A stretch of 41,767 bases of DNA. It comes from Atopobium sp. GTDB taxonomy: Bacteria > Actinomycetota > Coriobacteriia > Coriobacteriales > Atopobiaceae. The notes under the pieces are model-generated. The model was given only the letters and a program-made list of their open reading frames with translations, was not told where the DNA came from and made no database searches. Every line of letters begins with the position of its first letter. The stretch's first letter is position 1. The DNA is taken from NCBI GenBank assembly GCA_022732885.1, contig JAIJTS010000013.1, positions 1 to 41,767 of the forward strand, written 5' to 3'. Shown here piece by piece: positions 39,094 through 41,767 of the stretch. The position numbers and the translations under genes are program-made.

Positions 39094-40920
39094 TTATGCC
39101 TCCTTTGGAAGCGTCTGAAGCGAAACCTCCTTGAGCTGCTCATTAGAAACAGGAGAAGGAGCACTGGACATCAAGTCAGAACCAGAAGTAGTCTTTGGGA
39201 ATGCCATGACGTCACGGATGGAATCGGCGCCTGCAAGCAGCATGCACACGCGGTCAAGACCAAGTGCAAAGCCGCCCATTGGAGGTGCGCCAAACGTCAG
39301 AGCCTCCATCAAGAAGCCAAACTGAGCCTTAGCACGCTCTTCAGTAAAGCCGAGTTTCTCCAGAATCTTAAGCTGCAGTTCTGCGTTGTGGATACGCATT
39401 CCGCCGCCGCCAGCCTCAAAGCCGTCCATAACAAAGTCGTAGGTGTACGAACCCATAGCCAAAGGATTGGTATCCAGAAGGTCAAGCTCTTCCTCACGAG
39501 GAAGGGTGAAGGGCTGGTGCTCAGACGCGTAAGACTGAGTCTCCTCGTCCCAGTGGAACAGTGGGAAGTTAACAACCCAGAGGAAATCATGACCTTCTCG
39601 TGGTACATCCAGAACCTTTGCCATATGCAGGCGCATGCCACCAAGAATCTCATCTGTCTCCAGGCGGCCACCCACGGCAAAGAGAATCAAGTCTCCTGCC
39701 TCAGCAGACATCTCTGCACGTAGCGCCTCAAGCTCGTCTGGCGAGAAGAACTTTGTAATAGGACCTCCCACGGAACCGTCCTCTTTGAAGGCAACCCATG
39801 CAAGACCCTTAGCACCAAAGCCGGCGGCTACCTCGGCAAGCTTATCAACCTGAGAGCGTGGCCAGGTGCCTGCGCCCTTAACGTTGATTGCCTTAACGTA
39901 CTGGCCGTCAGTTGTAGCGGCAGAGCTAAAGAGCTTAAAGCTGGACTGCTTGAAGACCTCAGAAACGTCGTGAAGCTCCATACCAATGCGGGTATCAGGC
40001 TTATCGGAACCGTAGGTATCCATTGCGTCCCAGTACTGAATCTTACGCAGTGGAGCTGGGAACTTAATACCCATCTTTGCAAATGCATCGCCCAGAATAT
40101 CCTCAAGCTCAGCCATGACATCTTCCTCACGGACAAATGCCATCTCCATATCAACCTGCGTAAACTCAGGCTGACGATCTGCACGAAGATCCTCATCGCG
40201 GAAGCACTTAGTAATCTGGTAGTAGCGCTCAACACCGCCAATCATCAGCAGCTGCTTCAACAGCTGTGGAGACTGTGGAAGTGCATAGAAGTTTCCGCCC
40301 TGCATTCTGGACGGAACCAGGAAGTCACGAGCTCCCTCAGGAGTGGATTTGAACAGTGCTGGAGTCTCTACCTCGGTAAAGTCACGCTTATGGAAAGCCT
40401 CACGAAGCGCAAACGCAAAATCAGAACGCATACGAAGATTCTGTGCCATCTGAGGACGGCGCAGGTCAACATAGCGGTACCTCAGGCGAAGATCCTCGTT
40501 AACATCAATGTGATTCTCAATCTGGAATGGTGGAACTGCACTAGTGTTAAGAACCTCAATCTTTGAAGCAAGTACCTCTACCTCACCGGTAGCAAGAGCC
40601 TCATTAGTCTGGCCTTCAGAACGATGCTGAACTGTACCAGAAATCAAAACAGGCCACTCAGGACGAATAGTCCCTGCAGTTGCAAATGTTTCTGCATCAA
40701 CATCAGGGTCAAAGAGAATCTGTGTCAAACCCTCGCGATCACGAAGGTCAACAAAAATCAGGCCACCAAAGTCACGACGACGCCAAACCCAACCAGTGAG
40801 CGTAACGGGCTGGCCGATATGCTCTGCACGAAGCTCTCCGCAGGTATGCGTATGCATGCTGTGCAAATCAACAGCTGCGTGAGCGGAATAATTCTGAGGG
40901 GTTTCTGAGGAACAATCCAT
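39094..40920 (-). CDS. aspS: Aspartyl-tRNA synthetase
   Basis: A 608-residue class II synthetase of the bacterial type, charging tRNA-Asp (possibly also tRNA-Asn where AsnS is absent, which cannot be judged here). The OB-fold anticodon domain begins at THTCGELRAEHIGQPVTLTG and GWVWRRRDFGG. Class II motif 2 is FRDEDLRADRQPEFTQVDME, and motif 3 is FALGLDRVCML near the C-terminus. The GAD insertion domain of bacterial enzymes is present in the middle. The ATG at 40920 follows AAAGGAT; a longer in-frame reading from 40971 has no support. A GGCGAGAA copy (39740-39747) encodes Phe-Ser-Pro. Confidence 0.97.
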   Translation of the reverse strand: MDCSSETPQNYSAHAAVDLHSMHTHTCGELRAEHIGQPVTLTGWVWRRRDFGGLIFVDLRDREGLTQILFDPDVDAETFATAGTIRPEWPVLISGTVQHRSEGQTNEALATGEVEVLASKIEVLNTSAVPPFQIENHIDVNEDLRLRYRYVDLRRPQMAQNLRMRSDFAFALREAFHKRDFTEVETPALFKSTPEGARDFLVPSRMQGGNFYALPQSPQLLKQLLMIGGVERYYQITKCFRDEDLRADRQPEFTQVDMEMAFVREEDVMAELEDILGDAFAKMGIKFPAPLRKIQYWDAMDTYGSDKPDTRIGMELHDVSEVFKQSSFKLFSSAATTDGQYVKAINVKGAGTWPRSQVDKLAEVAAGFGAKGLAWVAFKEDGSVGGPITKFFSPDELEALRAEMSAEAGDLILFAVGGRLETDEILGGMRLHMAKVLDVPREGHDFLWVVNFPLFHWDEETQSYASEHQPFTLPREEELDLLDTNPLAMGSYTYDFVMDGFEAGGGGMRIHNAELQLKILEKLGFTEERAKAQFGFLMEALTFGAPPMGGFALGLDRVCMLLAGADSIRDVMAFPKTTSGSDLMSSAPSPVSNEQLKEVSLQTLPKEA

Positions 40921-41166
40921 TTTTATCCTTTCGTCTTTGCTTCCCTGTGCCAAATCGGAAAGCGCCTTCAAGACGGCAAAAACGTGTAGACGGCACGTTC
41001 TTGCTCATAGATAGTCTATTGTACTCTCCAACGTACAGGCAAATCCCCTCAATCTAAACTTAATGAAGATTCATGCGTAATAAATAACTTCATTCACACA
41101 TTTACGCTAAACTGAAATTGATACACGTAAGCCCCATCGCAGGGCGAGAAGAACTTGGAGTCACCC
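40921..41166. other. Divergent promoter region of aspS and gph
   Basis: A 246-base gap between the divergent aspS and gph genes. I see no clear T-box leader before aspS. One GGCGAGAA copy (41143-41150) lies 17 bases before the gph start. Promoters must be here but no strong -35/-10 pair stands out. Confidence 0.4.
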
Positions 41167-41767
41167 ATGGCTTATAAAGCCGCTGTATTTGATCTAGATG
41201 GAACACTTCTGAATACCATTGTTGATCTTGCTTGGGCAACAAATTACGCCCTTGAGCAGTTCAACATGCCTACCTATACCGTTGATGAGGTCCGTCAGAT
41301 GGTAGGAAACGGCGTTGCAAAACTTATCCGTGATGCTGTGCCAAAGGATACCGATGATGAAACATACCAGCGTGTACTTGCGTGTTTTAAAGAGCACTAC
41401 GCTGACCATAGTTTGGATAACACCGCTCCTTATTCCGGCATACTTGATGCGGTTGATACGCTCAGAGCAGCTGGCGTTAAATGCGCTGTTGTTTCCAATA
41501 AGCCAGACTTTGCTATTGCAGATTTAATGAGCAATTTCTTCCCAGGTAGATTTGATTTTGCACTGGGTCAGCGAGATGACCTTAAAAGAAAGCCTGATGC
41601 CGAGCCTGTCCATTACGCCCTTGCTCAAATTGGTGTTAACCCTCAAGATGCTGTCTATATTGGAGACTCTGAGGTTGATGTTGCAACAGCACGCAACAGC
41701 GGCATGCCCTGCATTAGCGTTACCTGGGGCTTTAGAGATAAAGAAACACTTCTAGCTGCAGGTGCCA
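41167..41767 (+). CDS. gph: HAD-family phosphatase, phosphoglycolate-phosphatase-like (cut by window edge)
   Basis: About 200 residues, truncated by the window end. Motif I is FDLDGTLLNT with nucleophile Asp, motif II is CAVVSNKP, motif III has the Lys in LKRKPDAEP, and motif IV is VYIGDSEVDVATARNSG. The helical cap between motifs I and II is of the C1 type. This is the Gph/PGP group that removes phosphate from phosphoglycolate formed from damaged DNA ends, but related sugar phosphatases look alike. ATG at 41167, with GGAG upstream. Confidence 0.88.
   Translation, partial: MAYKAAVFDLDGTLLNTIVDLAWATNYALEQFNMPTYTVDEVRQMVGNGVAKLIRDAVPKDTDDETYQRVLACFKEHYADHSLDNTAPYSGILDAVDTLRAAGVKCAVVSNKPDFAIADLMSNFFPGRFDFALGQRDDLKRKPDAEPVHYALAQIGVNPQDAVYIGDSEVDVATARNSGMPCISVTWGFRDKETLLAAGA

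Larger units (their letters stand above)
176..41150. repeat. Dispersed octamer GGCGAGAA, 22 copies on both strands
   Basis: Plus-strand copies start at 690, 4357, 5657, 7625, 9020, 11431, 12561, 15233, 20080, 28159, 30346, 37340, 38804, 39740 and 41143. Reverse copies (TTCTCGCC) start at 176, 14148, 18258, 28171, 31971, 36176 and 37818. The preceding base is T in 15, G in 5 and C in 2; the following base is A in 10, G in 10 and T in 2, giving T-GGCGAGAA-R. Eighteen copies are in genes, in five strand/frame contexts (GEK/GEN, FSP, SR, LA, WRE), and four are intergenic. None falls in 20.1-28.1 kb. Confidence 0.85.

Noticed and set aside
39076..39723. Long plus-strand open frame (215 codons) opposite the end of aspS
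   Set aside because: It lies wholly antisense to the conserved C-terminal part of aspS, is rich in Cys, His and Arg as expected of a reverse frame, and has no family motif or good ribosome site.
40921..41040. T-box riboswitch before aspS
   Set aside because: No T-box consensus, specifier loop or terminator/antiterminator pair could be seen in the short leader.
176..41150. GGCGAGAA as a ribosome-binding site or a by-product of codon preference
   Set aside because: Only one copy lies just before a start codon (41143); the others are inside genes or behind them, on both strands, and encode five different residue contexts.
1..41767. CRISPR arrays, tRNA and rRNA genes
   Set aside because: No regularly spaced repeats, and no cloverleaf or rRNA-like sequences were recognised on either strand.

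Overview
The window reads as chromosomal DNA of a Coriobacteriia-type actinobacterium. My best guess is Atopobium/Lancefieldella (L. parvula-like), from moderate GC content, dense gene packing, the protein families present and an actinobacterial GlnR-type regulator with a matching DNA box. This is recognition by eye, not a database match. Almost everything is on the minus strand. The clear plus-strand genes are a two-gene secreted/membrane pair (8.4-9.3 kb), adenosine deaminase (16.3 kb), phosphoglycerate mutase (33.7 kb) and a truncated gph-like HAD gene at the right edge. alaS is cut by the left edge. I saw no rRNA, tRNA, CRISPR array, transposase or phage gene.

Layout. 0-4.2 kb: a tight minus-strand operon of DUF948-like protein, a degenerate RsbW-like anti-sigma factor, a SigB/F-family sigma factor, an AI-2E-family membrane protein and alaS. 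4.3-8.2 kb: rarA, a dGTPase-like HD hydrolase and an SGNH esterase. 8.2-9.4 kb: an AT-rich insert with a Tat-signal-like secreted protein overlapping a small membrane protein. 9.4-13.8 kb: KdgT-type permease, then a complete polar amino-acid ABC operon with a leader peptide and alternative hairpins that suggest cysteine-responsive control. 13.8-17.2 kb: a UDG-superfamily glycosylase, a PPP-type phosphatase and a zinc phospholipase C-like operon, then adenosine deaminase. 17.2-20.4 kb: a copper module (csoR, copA with a C-terminal CopZ domain that has its own ribosome binding site) and four CsoR-like boxes. 20.4-24.4 kb: an AT-rich cassette of a 31-residue peptide gene, an attenuator-like hairpin, a helical-repeat protein and a three-gene ABC-2 exporter. 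24.4-28.1 kb: rmuC, htrA and an orphan GlnR-like regulator. 28.2-33.5 kb: a glutamine/polar amino-acid ABC operon, a glutamine-synthetase-like gene that has lost most catalytic residues, a GlnR-type box and a FeoB-associated small protein. 33.7-41.8 kb: gpmA, EamA-like protein, fluoride channel, heterodimeric ABC exporter, aspS and gph.

The strongest unexplained signal is spread over the whole window. The octamer GGCGAGAA occurs 22 times on the two strands (about one expected from composition), with consensus T-GGCGAGAA-R. It lies in five different coding contexts and in intergenic DNA. Two copies form an inverted repeat that makes a terminator-like hairpin at 28.16 kb. This resembles the DNA uptake sequences of Neisseria and Pasteurellaceae, or a Chi/architecture motif, and I know of no such element described for this lineage. 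The 31-residue peptide cassette and the leader-peptide attenuator are the next best candidates for undescribed systems.
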